A DNA stretch of 64,000 nt from Corallium rubrum (taxonomy: Eukaryota > Cnidaria > Anthozoa > Scleralcyonacea > Coralliidae). The DNA lies in NCBI GenBank assembly GCA_964035015.1, contig OZ036016.1, forward strand, positions 5,686,714 to 5,750,713, written 5' to 3'. The translations under genes were made by a program, and so were the position numbers. Positions 28,701 to 39,293 of the stretch are shown in pieces. Below the pieces are notes generated by a model. That model was given only the letters and a program-made list of their open reading frames with translations. It was not told the DNA's origin and made no database searches. Each line of letters begins with the position of its first letter. Position 1 is the stretch's first letter.

Positions 28701-29213
28701 AAAACAAATAATATATATAAAGCATATAAAGCCCTGACAAAGGGCCTTCACTCGAAACGTTAGACTCCTACGTTCTCTGTTTCGGCAGTATATCTAATAT
28801 TTCGATTGTCGTTTCTACACTGCCTATGCAGCACGCTACTTTTATTACACTATATAAAGCATAATTTTTTAAAGCATTTTGGATTTCTAAAAACAAAATC
28901 TCAGTAAAGTTTCTGGAAAAAAATAGACAAGGAACACAAGATTTTTATAACTAATTTCTTACAATATCATAAAATATTTGAAATTAAAGCAATGTGAAGT
29001 ATAAATGGAGGCAAATAATAACCTTCATTTTTGATTTTCTGAAGCAATTTTATTCATTACAACTGCCTAACTTTGCTTTATTTCGCACACAGAACGTTCT
29101 AGAAACCATTCTTTCGCTCTCACCTCTTTTACAGACAAGAATTCCAAAAGGGGGAAGACTAAATGTCTGTCTAAGTAACATCCAATTTTTGAAGTCAAAT
29201 CTTGGTCGGCCAT
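19728..29213 (-). CDS. EIF3E: Eukaryotic translation initiation factor 3 subunit E
   Basis: Twelve exons on the minus strand: 29213-29124, 28232-28173, 26439-26382, 25052-24935, 24593-24551, 24468-24364, 23714-23592, 23468-23347, 22423-22204, 21110-21001, 20910-20808, 19937-19728; 453 aa (human 445). It is a PCI-domain subunit of the cytoplasmic eIF3 complex that recruits mRNA to the 40S ribosome. Signatures are [19 protein letters not shown] in exon 1, [119 protein letters not shown] and [20 protein letters not shown]. All junctions are GT-AG and in phase. The last ~40 residues (from about [13 protein letters not shown]) do not resemble the usual NWATQDSGFY-like tail, so a further 3' exon or a lineage-specific tail is possible. 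Introns 1-3 are packed with transposons. Confidence 0.96.
20225..20515. mobile_element. ~290-bp MITE, CATAGTCAATCGA-type ends (eIF3e last intron side)
   Basis: CATAGTCAATCGAGATATTG at the left is matched by the complement at the right. Lies between eIF3e exons 12 and 11. Sister copies: 45040-45336 (close) and 59182-59462 (diverged). Confidence 0.8.
20561..20771 (-). mobile_element. SINE with tRNA-like head and 5S rRNA-like segment
   Basis: On the minus strand the head GTAGCGTGTGCTGTTAGCGC resembles a tRNA box A region. It is followed by AAGTTAAGCCCAGTTAGACG, GGGTTAGTACTTGGATGGGT and GACCGCTTGGGAATGACC, which match the internal control region and 3' part of animal 5S rRNA. A unique tail runs to GGGAGGGAAACTGG. 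A second copy is at 61075-61292. Confidence 0.8.
21150..21985 (+). repeat. (CAC/CAT/CAG)n trinucleotide-based tandem array in eIF3e intron 9
   Basis: Interrupted array of ACCACCATCACCAGCAG-type units, with a longer-period repeat CACCAGCAACACCACTATC in the second half. Both strands give long but meaningless frames. It continues in small blocks to 22135. Confidence 0.9.
22640..23305 (+). repeat. (TTCC/TCCC)n pyrimidine array in eIF3e intron 8
   Basis: About 660 bp of CCTT and CCCT units on one strand. The purine-pyrimidine bias could support triplex DNA. Confidence 0.95.
23943..24072. mobile_element. Foldback MITE in eIF3e intron 6
   Basis: AGCATAAAAAGAGGTGTACA with ATTAGCTATTAAACGTCC at the left is mirrored by the complement at the right. 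Total about 130 bp. Confidence 0.75.
25808..26365. mobile_element. Nested pair of foldback MITEs in eIF3e intron 3
   Basis: The outer element has long inverted ends: GATTTCACACTACTTTACC and CAGATATTCATTCAGAAGTT on the left, their complements on the right. Inside it (about 25925-26205) lies a second element with TCAAATTATGAAGCTTAACC ends. The inner element also occurs alone at 58490-58766, which supports nesting. The right end is only ~17 bp from eIF3e exon 3. Confidence 0.75.
26614..28078. mobile_element. ~1.46-kb non-autonomous TIR element with GTTCGAAC arrays, eIF3e intron 2
   Basis: The ends TGTGACCCTCCATGGGAAAA and TTTTCCCATGGAGGGTCACA are perfect inverted repeats, continued by CGTACCTTAT/ATAAGGTAC and flanked by TATA. 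Both subterminal regions are arrays of ~22-bp units centred on the palindrome GTTCGAAC (e.g. GTTCGAACGCCTAGTCAGAA), pointing inward. No transposase frame. Its two flanks are different microsatellites, (ATACA)n and (TAATA)n. Confidence 0.8.
28079..28160 (+). repeat. (TAATA)n microsatellite
   Basis: About 15 TAATA units between the right end of the TIR element and eIF3e exon 2, ending 13 bp before the exon's donor side at 28173. Confidence 0.9.
28424..28690. mobile_element. MITE with CCCAGGGTGCATTCC ends in eIF3e intron 1
   Basis: Left CCCAGGGTGCATTCCATGT and right complement, flanked by TCATTT on both sides (a likely target-site duplication). Inside are three tandem copies of TCACACTGAAGATCTTCAG, a palindrome-bearing unit. 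Confidence 0.8.
28733..28860 (+). repeat. Family B repeat copy
   Basis: Carries CCTTCACTCGAAACGTTAGA, CTCCTACGTTCTCTGTTTCG, GCAGTATATCTAATATTTCG and ACACTGCCTATGCAGCACGC. Other copies are at 34738, 48520 and 51105. Confidence 0.8.
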
Positions 29214-29316
29214 ATTGAAAACGTGGTGTTCCCAACACGGGGGAGGTCGGCACAAGTACACTGTGGGGGGGAGGGAGAAATGGGAAAAAGTTTAAAGGCA
29301 ATCTTTTATATTCAAA
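29214..29316. promoter_or_regulatory. Divergent (bidirectional) promoter interval of eIF3e and the 29317 gene
   Basis: Only 103 bp separate the two start codons, so both transcripts must start within or near it. It contains a G-rich run (GTGGGGGGGAGGG) and no TATA box that I can see. Both ATGs sit in the context AATATGGCC / AAAATGGCC. Confidence 0.6.
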
Positions 29317-30144
29317 ATGGCCGCCAGTGAAAGGTTAAAGGAACTTCATGTTTCTCTCGCTTCTTCGTCTTCTGTTAGCTCTGCGCGAAGTGAAACTTCG
29401 TTCAATGAATACTCAGAGGATTTCCACTCAAGTTCTTGCTCCAGTGTGAAAGAAATCCAAAGAGAAACGCTTACGAATGGAGAAGAAATGGCTGTTGATG
29501 GCGACGACAGTGATGACATTATTACAGAATTTCTTTATAGAAAACTTAAGGTTTTGAAAGAAAATAGGCCCTCTGGTACAACAAGACCGACTGAACGTAA
29601 AAAGCAGTCTTTATCTCCTCTGGTTAATGAAGAACTTAATCCATTTTGGCTCAAGAAACTTCAAAATTTACAGAAGAGAAGCGGTGACAGCCAGAAAAAA
29701 AGAATAGTTTCAAAACAAAAACTTGACAGTAAACCTGACAGTATAAAACGTGAAGAAAGGGGTACTCAGAAACAAGAAACTAACAGAGTTATCCCAGAAA
29801 GTACTGGAAATGAAATATGTTTATTTCAAGGCGCTTTTGAACGAATGAAATTCGAGAATTTACGATTCAAATGTCGAGAATTTATTGAATGTGATCTCCA
29901 CTCTCCCAGAACTTGTAGTGAGTGTATTGAACAAAAACAAAGACTAGCTGAGGCTGAATTTTATAAGAAACGCATGCAAATAGTTAAGCAGAAAGATATG
30001 GAAACGAAACTAGAACAATATGTTGGAACTAGATCATCAGCATTATTGATTGCTCAGATTATTAAGGATGGGCCAAAACCTTCCTGGAATTCAAAAGAAT
30101 TATGGAACAAAGTTTTGGCAGGAGGTTACAAAAGTTTTGAGTAG
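29317..30144 (+). CDS. Uncharacterised single-exon protein, 275 aa
   Basis: Intact frame starting AAAATGGCCGCC (good Kozak) and ending TAG at 30144, followed 5 bp later by AATAAA (30149-30154). I do not recognise the family. The N-terminal ~150 residues are Ser/Lys/Glu-rich and probably disordered, with an acidic patch MAVDGDDSDD (58-67). The C-terminal ~110 residues look folded: FQGAFERMKFENLRFKC, four cysteines (C186, C192, C200, C203) in the pattern C-x5-C-x7-C-x2-C, then a charged helix (IEQKQRLAEAEFYKKRMQIV) and a closing PSWNSKELWNKVLAGGYKSF. The cysteines could bind a metal, but this is a guess. Head-to-head sharing of a 103-bp promoter with eIF3e argues that it is a real, broadly expressed gene. 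Confidence 0.8.
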   Translation: MAASERLKELHVSLASSSSVSSARSETSFNEYSEDFHSSSCSSVKEIQRETLTNGEEMAVDGDDSDDIITEFLYRKLKVLKENRPSGTTRPTERKKQSLSPLVNEELNPFWLKKLQNLQKRSGDSQKKRIVSKQKLDSKPDSIKREERGTQKQETNRVIPESTGNEICLFQGAFERMKFENLRFKCREFIECDLHSPRTCSECIEQKQRLAEAEFYKKRMQIVKQKDMETKLEQYVGTRSSALLIAQIIKDGPKPSWNSKELWNKVLAGGYKSFE

Positions 30145-30708
30145 TAATAATAAAAAGTAGAAATTGTTGTAGACCAGCTTCGATTCTATTTTCATAAGCA
30201 CTACGTAATCTAAGCGCTTTAATAATGTAAACCACAAAATGATCTTCCGACCGCAGTATATCATTAATTTTGAAAGGATGTACGAATGTTTTACAGCCCA
30301 ACCGGATGTTCCTTTCCCGCGCGGCGACCTTGCAATATTGATGGCAATAATGCAATGTTGACTTCCGCGATTTCTTTGCAAGTTGTTAAAAATTCGCATT
30401 TTAAATATCGAACTTCACATAACATGAAGTTCTATTGAAAGTCAGAACAACTAACTCTAAGTAAACTTCACATCATATGAAATTCGATATTTAATCGTTA
30501 TTCAGATCATTTTCACGTCTTCAGGACGACGTTAACTCATCGAACGGTGAAACCTGTTAGCCGAGTTTGACTTCAAACTATGCAATGAATTAATCCTTTT
30601 AGAACTTTATAAGCTTTTGAATATCGAAAAACATACTTTAAATATTCAATACTACGTTTCTGTTAGATACTGAACTTTAGATTGCCACCGTCGTCCTAGT
30701 TTGCTTAA

Positions 30709-31114
30709 AGTGTATATGAAACCAAAATTAAGTTTGTCTTATTTGGGGAATATCAATTTACAGCTTTTTCATATTTTACTTAGTTCTTGAGATATTTAGA
30801 CTTATGTGATATTCGCGAATATTTTAAAGATTATTGAACAAAATCACTTGAAACTTTGCATATTGCTACAGTTCATGCAACTAAACATGAAAGACAAGTT
30901 ACAAGTGATTTTGATCAATAATCTTAAAAATATTCACGATTTTCGAATATGTTAATTAGAAAAAAACGAACCATAAGTTATCTCATTTGAATATCACATA
31001 AGTCTAAATATCTCAAGAACTAAGTAAAATATGAAAAAGCTGTAAATTGATATTCCCCATTATTTTAAGAGTTCTTTCAAATAAGACAAACTTAATTTTC
31101 GTTTCATATACACT
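30709..31114. mobile_element. TTAA-flanked foldback element (AGTGTATATGAAAC ends)
   Basis: TTAA at 30705-30708 and 31115-31118 flanks inverted arms of more than 120 bp, including TTGATATTCCCC/GGGGAATATCAA and TCTAAATATCTCAAGAACTA with its complement. Same AGTG…CACT design as 18101-18571. Confidence 0.8.
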
Positions 31115-32279
31115 TTAATCTCATCTCTCTCATCTATGCCGACCGCCAATATAACCAAGGAACTGCCAATGCATGGGTTCCGGGAATTAGACCATTGGAA
31201 GTTGGAACAAGCGAAAGGAGAAAACCTTTCAAATAAACTCCACAGGTGATGACAATTACAAAGGACTCAATAGAATTACTGAGCTAAGAAAGACAATTGT
31301 GCAAGTAACAAATTGCCTCCCAGAAATTTTCCTTTGATAAAGGATTTTGGTGTAGTATTTTTGTGTCTTTCCTTCATAACAGTATAGTTAACAAGCTGCC
31401 TGAATCGAAGGCTGAATGTTGGGCATATATATATTTATATATATAAAGTGAACATATTTACGATCACAAGTTGTCTGCCACATCTGATCGTTGTTTAACT
31501 ACAAAGTCAGCCAGTCACTTTCAATACCAACAACGTGCAAGAACACCTTGATCAAAAGGCAAAGCTGTTCAACTTTTTGTCAGACTCCAAAAGCGAAAGG
31601 AAGTTACACGCCTCACTCAGTCACACGGTACCAGCTCGCTGGAAGTATGAATATTAGCGGAAGATCGTGAAAAATTTTTTCTTCTCAAGATTGTGACACC
31701 CAAAAAAACAAAGTTAGATCTTTCCGGCTCAGAGGTAAGAAGTAAGTTCCTTTGACGCCAAACAAACTCTATGTGACTTCCAAGTCCCTAAGTTCCGCTC
31801 AGATTTGCCCATTTGACTTTTTCTAAGCCAAATTTTATACAGTTAGTTTCGTATCATTTAATACTATTGTATTGTAATAAAACACTAACATTTAATACGA
31901 TTGGTATAAAAAACATTCATTTGCTGTAATTCCTTGATTTGATATCCTTAAGAAATTGTCATATATGCGTTGATTAGTGAAATTTAGTGTTAACCCACGC
32001 CAGTTAAAAGGACGGGAAACGTATTCTAACGTGGTGTGGAAGTTGATATTAAATTGATTAATGTGTGAATTGAATTGAACTGAAAATTAAATTAAATTGG
32101 ATCGAGTTTTAAATGGAAAAGTTTTAAATTAAATGGAACTGAATTGAATTGATTTGAGTTGACTTCAATTGAATTGAATTGAACTGAATTTAACTTAAAA
32201 CGTTATGCTACTTTGGAAAACAACATGAGATTATTTACTCTGGCTAACACAAAACTATAAATTTTATAAAAAATCGCAA

Positions 32280-32440
32280 GGTCGTGGGTTCAATACCTGC
32301 TGGAAGGCCTGTGTAGTTGCATTTTTCGCAACTGGTCCCGGTTTGGTCTTAAAACGTATATATTCTACACTCGAAGTTTCCTCAAAAATCCCTGGAACAT
32401 GCTATGTAATCGAGTGAAATGCCCAATATTACTTCTTATA
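32280..32440 (+). mobile_element. SINE-like repeat (same family as 19470)
   Basis: GGTCGTGGGTTCAATACCTG, GGCCTGTGTAGTTGCATTTT and CCCGGTTTGGTCTTAAAA, with the AATGCCCAATATTACTT tail. Confidence 0.75.
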
Positions 32441-32639
32441 AATTTTAGTGTTTGCTAACACCAAACAAGTATTTTCCTAAAAAATAATAAATTAATGGCG
32501 ATAGATTCTACCACAATGCTTTATATAAATTAAGCAATAAATCAAATCAATGCAATGTTCAATATTCATTTAAATTAAATATTTAATCAAATAATTCAAA
32601 TTAACTCAATCCGATTCAAAATTTACTAAAAATCTTACA

Positions 32640-33075
32640 ACACTCAGCAGTTTACCATCTTTTCACTTTGCTCTATCTAAAACACTGCCTACATAGCACT
32701 CTACTTTTTACTCTGATGAAGAACTCCGCTTGAAACGTCAGTATTTCGCTATCAAAACTATTCTCAGCAGTTTACCATCTTTTCACTTTGCTCTATCTAA
32801 AACACTGCCTACACAGCACTCTACTTTTTACTCTGATGAAGAACTCCGCTTGAAACGTCAGTATTTCGTTATCAAAACTATTCTCAGCAGTTTACCATCT
32901 TTCTCATATTTTTAAATGATCACCATTATATAATTCTTGATTGATCATGACCATGTATTGATAATTAATCATAGCATGCACTGGGACTCACGGAAATTGT
33001 GTGGTTTTTTCTTTCTTGTTTAGAGTGGAGGGAATGCTTATGATACTTCATTTATGAAGCACTGAATATCCAAAG
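32640..33075 (+). repeat. Family A array plus flank; inverted copy of 18670-19430
   Basis: Two full family A units (CTCTGATGAAGAACTCCGC at 32711 and 32831) are followed by a unique-looking flank (ATTCTTGATTGATCATGACC, ATGCACTGGGACTCAC). That flank occurs in reverse complement just left of the 18838 array. Confidence 0.85.
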
Positions 33076-33559
33076 AACAAATAAAGGACGCCCCTCGAAT
33101 CGTGAGTATTTCATTACTAAAACCCTCAGCAGTTCACTCCCTTTTCGCTTTGCTAAATTAAAACTACGCAGTACTCTAGTTTTTACATCATCAGTCAAAG
33201 ACTGAGATTACTCTTTGGCTTTGCACGGTACAAACACTTAAACGGCTTATGCAAAAACAATTTATTTATTTCAAAGACGTCATCACTTGGGTTCACCTTA
33301 ACCTTTCAAGAGCTCTATCAAAACTTGCTAATTTTAGCTCAGATATTTAAATTAAGTCGGACGTCAAATGGAGCTAAAATTGATCATGTGTGTAATAGCT
33401 TGTAGGATTAATTGAACGGAAAGAAGTCAGTAAAATGTCATCTTAACTTCTTGTAGAACCTATTTAGCGTGTTGTTTTTTTTAAATACTGAATACTTGTA
33501 AACTAGCTATTTCGCTAAACGTATTCACCACATGAAATAAAGACACCAGTGTAAATGAG

Positions 33560-34165
33560 TTTTGTGGAAGCACCACGTAGAATATTTAGCAAAGAAATAT
33601 TTTGCGTGGTGTTTCCACAGAGCTTATTTATATAACTTTAAATATTATACTTATGTAATTTCTTTTTACACGCCCCCTGTGGAAATCAGCTTCGGTTGAC
33701 GGGGTTAGCGTGGCTAAATAAAGTTTATGGGGTAGTTTACACTTTACCGTACCCGAGTCACATCACTGTGTCAGGTTAGCGTATAAAGCTAGGCAATAAA
33801 CACGTTAGTGGGTCCGTAAGCGTATAATATAAGCGGTAAACAGTTACTGATTAGGGTTAGGGTTTTTGTTTGGGTTAGGTCATCAAATTAATCTCGCTTG
33901 GTGGCATAGGAATCGCTGAATTACTCGGGTACGGTAAACTGTAAAATTTCCCCATGCTGAAATAGCTTGAAAAACAACTTTTAAGACAATATAAATAAGT
34001 TTTGTGGAAACACCACGTAAACTATTTCTTTGCTAAGCTTTCGGCCTGTTGACTCAGGCCTTCATCAGAGCAATGACAAAGAGCAGGCCTTCATTGCTCT
34101 GATGAAGGCCTGAGTCAACAGGCCGAAAGCTTAACAAAGAAATAGTTTACGTGGTGTTTCCACAA
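33560..34165. repeat. Family C palindromic repeats (CTGATGAAGGCCTGAGTCAACAGGCCGAAAG)
   Basis: Two inverted blocks, about 33560-33650 and 34005-34165, share CACCACGTAAACTATTTCTT/GTGGTGTTTCCACA. In the second block the hairpin GGCCTG-AGTCAA-CAGGCC occurs once per strand, arranged head to head. Confidence 0.7.
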
Positions 34166-34674
34166 AACTTATTTATATTACTTTATCGCCATGAAAACGT
34201 TCAAAGAATTAACTTTTAAGACAATGTTCTAAAATTTGAGCCAGTGCTCACTTAATTTAAGAAACGTTTGACAACCTTGATTTTGCGCAGTGAGAAAAAC
34301 TTAAGAAGCTAAAGAAAAACTTGATCTTAACACAGATACTCTTTCTTTATATAAATCAGTTATGCTTAAGTATTATTTTTTATCATTGGTAACTTCTTAT
34401 AATTGTGAAGACCCTTGCACGTTTAAAACAATTTGTCTCAAGCAACTCTGTTCGGAGTCTCACTGATCCAATTTCTTGTTGTATGTAATTATAGTGTGAT
34501 TGTATTGTTCATAGTTATATCTCTATATCCTTTGTATGTTTAGGGCACACAGTAATTGGTTAACGCTGTTGTGGTTCTCTTGCCATTGTTAAACCTGCTG
34601 TTATTTATATGTTTATTTCTATGTATGTTACATATGGCGAAGTTAATAAAATAAAATAAATAAAAACGCTCGAA

Positions 34675-34735
34675 GGACCAACCAACAACTCATATGAGTT
34701 ATGGTGGTCATCTATCCAACTGTACTAATAAAAAT
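34675..34735 (-). mobile_element. Decayed 5S-like SINE fragment
   Basis: On the minus strand TTAGTACAGTTGGATAGATG and ACCACCATAACTCATATGAG follow the 5S-like block of the SINE at 61075, with many changes. Confidence 0.45.
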
Positions 34736-34737
34736 AC

Positions 34738-34980
34738 AATCGAAATATAGTAAGGTTAGATATACTGCCGAAACAGAGAACGTGGGAGTCTAACGTTTCG
34801 AGCGAAGGCCCTTCGTCAGTACTAATAAAATGTAGTGTGCTGGGTAGGCAGTGTTGAAATACAAATCTAAATATAGTAAGGTTTAAGTGCTGCCGAAATT
34901 ATTCAACGAAGATTTCTAATCTAACGTTTCAAGCGGACACCCTTCGTCAAAGAGAAACGTGTCTTCACTCGAAACGTTAT
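34738..34980 (-). repeat. Two tandem family B units, the second diverged
   Basis: The first unit has TAACGTTTCGAGCGAAGGCC and CTTCGTCAG; the second has TAACGTTTCAAGCGGACACC and CTTCGTCAAAGAG. Both include a GTAGGCAGTGTTGAAA-type segment. Confidence 0.8.
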
Positions 34981-35606
34981 AAATTTAGTCTTCAGTTGTG
35001 AAAAACAGTACTTTTCACAGCACATGTATCATCTCACTTAAGAACAACCCCATCTCACATGTCAGGCTTGCCACTCAATCCTGTGCTCAATCAAACGTCG
35101 TAAATTATTCTTGCATGGCTGGCTGGCTTAATTGTCGTTTGCATACGTCAGTTTCAAACTCGTTCTCAGATGTTACGTGAATGGTGAAAGCCAACAGGCG
35201 CCCACGTCTTTGAAAGTGATTGAGGACTGCGTCAATACGGTGTAGGACAATCATAATAATATATTATGTGGCATCTTTGACGTGTAAGTTAGAAGTGTTT
35301 TAATATGAAGACCAACCCTCTCAAGATTAGCTCTAACCGGCGTGGGTAGTCTAGAGATTCCAGATAGAGATTATTGTACATATCCAAAAGAAATATTGAA
35401 AAGTTATGGCAATCCAATCTATAAGTCAGTCAGTCACGAAGGCAGAAGGCTATAGTCATTCATTCTAGGCTGTAAGGTGCAACGAGACAGTTGTCTGCCA
35501 CTCAAGTATTTTGTGGGAATTGTTTTGCCTTTTGGTTTACATAACTAGAGGATTGCATGTCATTCATTTTAGCTTTACAATGCTTCTTAAATTAGATCTC
35601 TTCATT

Positions 35607-35838
<232 letters not shown>

Positions 35839-36411
35839 AACTCCTAGTTGTTGTGTTCTTAGCTTAGAACCCCAAATTATCATCAACTAAGTTTTACTAG
35901 CTTTTATTCAAATTGCTATATTATAAATATTTCATGCATGGCTCAGCCCGAAACGTCAGTATTTCGTTATCAAAACTAATCTTGGGCAGTTCACCATTTT
36001 TTTCACATTGCTCTATCTACGTGCCGGCAGAGTTTCCAAATCCTTTCCACATACGGTGCAACCACGCGTTCCCCCACTCCTCATATAATTATAAAATTAC
36101 ACCACAAACAAAAAAGAGTTTGCCCCTCAAACAAAGTTCCTCGTCCTTCCTGTTGAAGGAAATGATGCACTTCTCGTCAAATTCTTCACTACCCCATCCG
36201 CCCTTTCCAAAACCGGTACAAGATGACGACGTAGAGAATTATTTTAAGTACTAATTATAAATTACGTTAACAGGAAATTGTGAGAAAATGGAGTTATATA
36301 AAGAGAGGTGAAACGCGTCCAAACGTTAGAACTCACTCAGCAGACAAGTACAGTCACGCATCAAGTCTTCAAGAATTTTTTTATTTCATATCTCTATACC
36401 TTTCTTCTATC

Positions 36412-38467
36412 ATGGCTAATACGGTGAGTACATGGCGTAAGTTGATTCTAACTTCTGAGAATAACCAACAGTCTTTCTCAAGACTATACACTAACCTAGA
36501 TCATGAACTTCAACAAACATCTACTGATACTCCTAGGTTCAAAGCATTTACTTTATAACGTCAGTCACTACAACCAACAGTCTTTCTCAAGACTACACTA
36601 ATTAGATGATCAACTTCAACAAACATCTACTGATATTCCTAGGTTCAAAGTATTTACTTTATAACGTCAGTCACTACAACCAACAGTATTTCTCAAGACT
36701 ACACTAACCTAGATGATCAACTTCAACAAACATCTACTGATATTCCTAGGTTCAAAGCATTTACTTTATAACGTCAGTCACTACAATCAACAGTCTTTCT
36801 CAAGACTACACTAACCTAGATGATCAACTTCAACAAACATCTACTGATATTCCTAGATTCAAACCATTTACTTTATAACGTCAGTCACCACCACCAACGA
36901 ACCAAACGGCGTTGTGCTTTGGTACACATGCACGTGGTTCTTTGGCCACAAAGATTCTCCATCCGCCCCCTCTCTCCAGCCCCAAAATGAGAGCCAGCTC
37001 GGAAGCTACGAAGATTCTAAGTGGTGGTACAAGATCTAAATGTCAATGTTTTTTACCTTCTAGACAACATCAACAAACACCAATCAATACAATCTTCGTA
37101 CATCTAAGGACAAGTTATTAAAGCTGGAAAATGATGGTACTTTAACAGTGAACGGAGACTTACAAGACTACTTACAATCGTCAGGTAAATATTTATTTAT
37201 TTTGATTGTAGTTAACACAAAGTAATTAATCTTTGTTGGTGAAATAACCAAACACACGAGTGGTAATTAACCGTAATTTGCCAGAACTCGTTATTTCGTT
37301 CACTACAATTTCTCGTTCGGTCAAGCTTCGATTCGTGTATTTCTCGACATTATAGAACTACACAACGTTTTTATTACAATTTATAGAACTACACTAGACT
37401 TAAAACTCACCCACTTCCCTTCTTTGTTCTTTTACAGTGCGGTTTTATCTTGACATAACAAGCAACTCTTCCAATCAGCGAATTGTTAAAATTCAACCTG
37501 TAAACGGGAATGGTAAATTCCTTGCTGTATCAGGAACAACACTGGTTTTAAAGGTATGTCTTGGAATTAATATTTCGATAATTATCAATTCACCGTCACC
37601 ACCATCGTTATCATAACCATTACCACCATCACCACAACTGCCATCACCACCACCATCAACACCACAACCATCACTACCACCACCATCCACAACAACCACC
37701 ATCAACACCACAACCATCACTACCACCACCATCCACAACAACCACCATCAACACCACAACCATCACTACCACCACCCACTACCACCACCCACTACCACCA
37801 CCCACTACCACCACCATTATCACCACCACCACCATCATCACCACCACCACCACCACAACCATCACTACCACCACCACCATCACTACCACCACCACCATCA
37901 CTACCACCACCACCATCACCACCACCATCATCATCATCATCACCACCACAACTATCACCACTACCACCATCACCACTATCAACACCACCACCATCAACAC
38001 CACCACCACCACCATTATCACCACCATCACCATCATCACCACCACTACCAACACCATCGCATTTTATGTCTAATTTCCTCTTTTCTAAATTCATTCAGGG
38101 CTTAAACGAACTGGCAGACAACTCTCATAGTTTCATTGAGAGGGAACCAAACGACGATTACATGAAATATCAAGTAATTGCCTCACCATCCAATGCGCAA
38201 ACGTTTATAACCGCTGACCAGAGCGGTGCAGTCATTATTGCAGGAGATTCCGCAAGTGACCCAGAAAGAGCCTGGTTCCACCCGCAACTGGTCATTAATA
38301 CGTCAGGCCCCGTAGCAAGCAGGGAAACTGACGTTCTATTCTTCGAGAACATCTCCGAGGGCACAATCTCCATACAGGGCACAATCTCCGACAATACAAT
38401 TGCCGTGAAGGGCACAATCTCCGAGGATTTCACAATCTCCGGGAAGGTCACAATGTCGGAGGAGTAA
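36412..38467 (+). CDS. IL-1/FGF-like beta-trefoil protein, copy 1
   Basis: Four exons: 36412-36423, 37064-37184, 37438-37553, 38099-38467; 205 aa, GT-AG, phases 0-1-0. The protein has no signal peptide or membrane segment. Its core shows beta-trefoil-like spacing: KLLKLENDGTLTVNGDL, VRFYLDITSNSSNQRIVKIQ, NGKFLAVSGTTLVLKGL, NSHSFIEREPNDDYMKYQVI, QTFITADQSGAVIIAG and ERAWFHPQLVINT. The YLAxxGxLxL, SFxE and WFxxL elements recall the FGF/IL-1 superfamily. This assignment is inference from pattern, not a search. The C-terminus is a short repeat built on GTISIQG/GTISDN/GTISED, encoded by a ~15-30 bp minisatellite (GGGCACAATCTCCG). A clear paralog lies convergently at 43080-46643. The 4-codon first exon (MANT) is supported by the same structure in the paralog. 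Likely AATAAA at 38772-38777. Confidence 0.75.
36450..36890 (+). repeat. Four tandem ~110-bp units in intron 1 of the beta-trefoil gene
   Basis: Units share CAACAGTCTTTCTCAAGACT, ACACTAACCTAGATGATCAA, CATCTACTGATATTCCTAGG and TTTACTTTATAACGTCAGTC. Confidence 0.9.
37590..38055 (+). repeat. (CAC/CAT)n array in intron 3 of the beta-trefoil gene
   Basis: ACCACCACCATCACTACC-type units fill most of the intron, ending ~45 bp before the acceptor of exon 4. Confidence 0.93.
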
Positions 38468-38869
38468 AGTGTAGCAAGAAAATAGATTTTTAAAATTGGA
38501 AAGTTTAAAAAGATGAACTAAAATTCATATTGTAATTTTTATTACGAGGTAGTAGTAAAATTTATTTATCTATTTATATATTGTAAGAATATTTTTATTT
38601 ATATATCGTATTAAATAATACAGAAAGAAATGTCAGAAATATATATATTTTAATGTATTTCAAAAATATTTTAAAGTAAATGTGATAATCAAATTATCAA
38701 AAAAATTGTAAAATTATATTTATCAAATTATCAAAAAAAGATATTGTATTTATTATTTAAATATATTTACAAATAAAGCAGCTTTATTTATTTTACATTT
38801 TCCAGCTTAGAGTGATTGTATGAAGTGAGACGTGCATAAAACGTGCATTAATTCTTATAATAATATAAT

Positions 38870-39290
38870 ACATTTATATAGCGCTTATTCCTATTGGTGC
38901 TAAGCGCTTTACATAATAAAAACATAATAATCTATATCTAATAAAAAGTCATATTCAATAAAGCAAATTAAAAAAAGCAAGCTTAAATAGATAGGTTTTG
39001 ACAGAAGTTTTAAATTGAGTTAAATTTGAAGATTTCTTGATCGAAAGAGGCAGTTTGTTCCATAGTAGAACCATAGGTGGACAGACGGAATCGTTTTTGT
39101 TGAAGGAGGCAAGCAGAAGATGAGTGGAGGTTTCTCTTGGGTGTGTAGTGCTGCAGTAGATCAAGGAGGTATATTGGTGCCTGGCCATTCAGAACTTTGT
39201 AAGTTAGAAGAAGAATCTTGAAATGGACACGATATTCAACAGGTAGCCAATGTAGATGCATGAGGTGTGGTGTAATGTGATCATGCTTGC
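38870..39290 (-). pseudogene. 3' end of a non-LTR retrotransposon (RT C-terminus and 3' UTR)
   Basis: Minus-strand translation has TPHLMHLHWLPVEYRVHFKI, LLLTYKVLNGQAPIYLLDLL and YTPKRNLHSSSACLL, a well-known C-terminal region of Jockey/CR1-like RT proteins. The 3' side (38870-38950) has AGCGCTTATTCC…AAGCGCTTTACATAATAA, a common LINE tail. 5'-truncated and dead. Confidence 0.8.
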
Positions 39291-39293
39291 GTG

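Noticed and set aside
33840..33900. GGGTTAGGGTTT telomere-like sequence (also near 26080)
   Set aside because: Only two or three degenerate units, inside dispersed repeats; no array.
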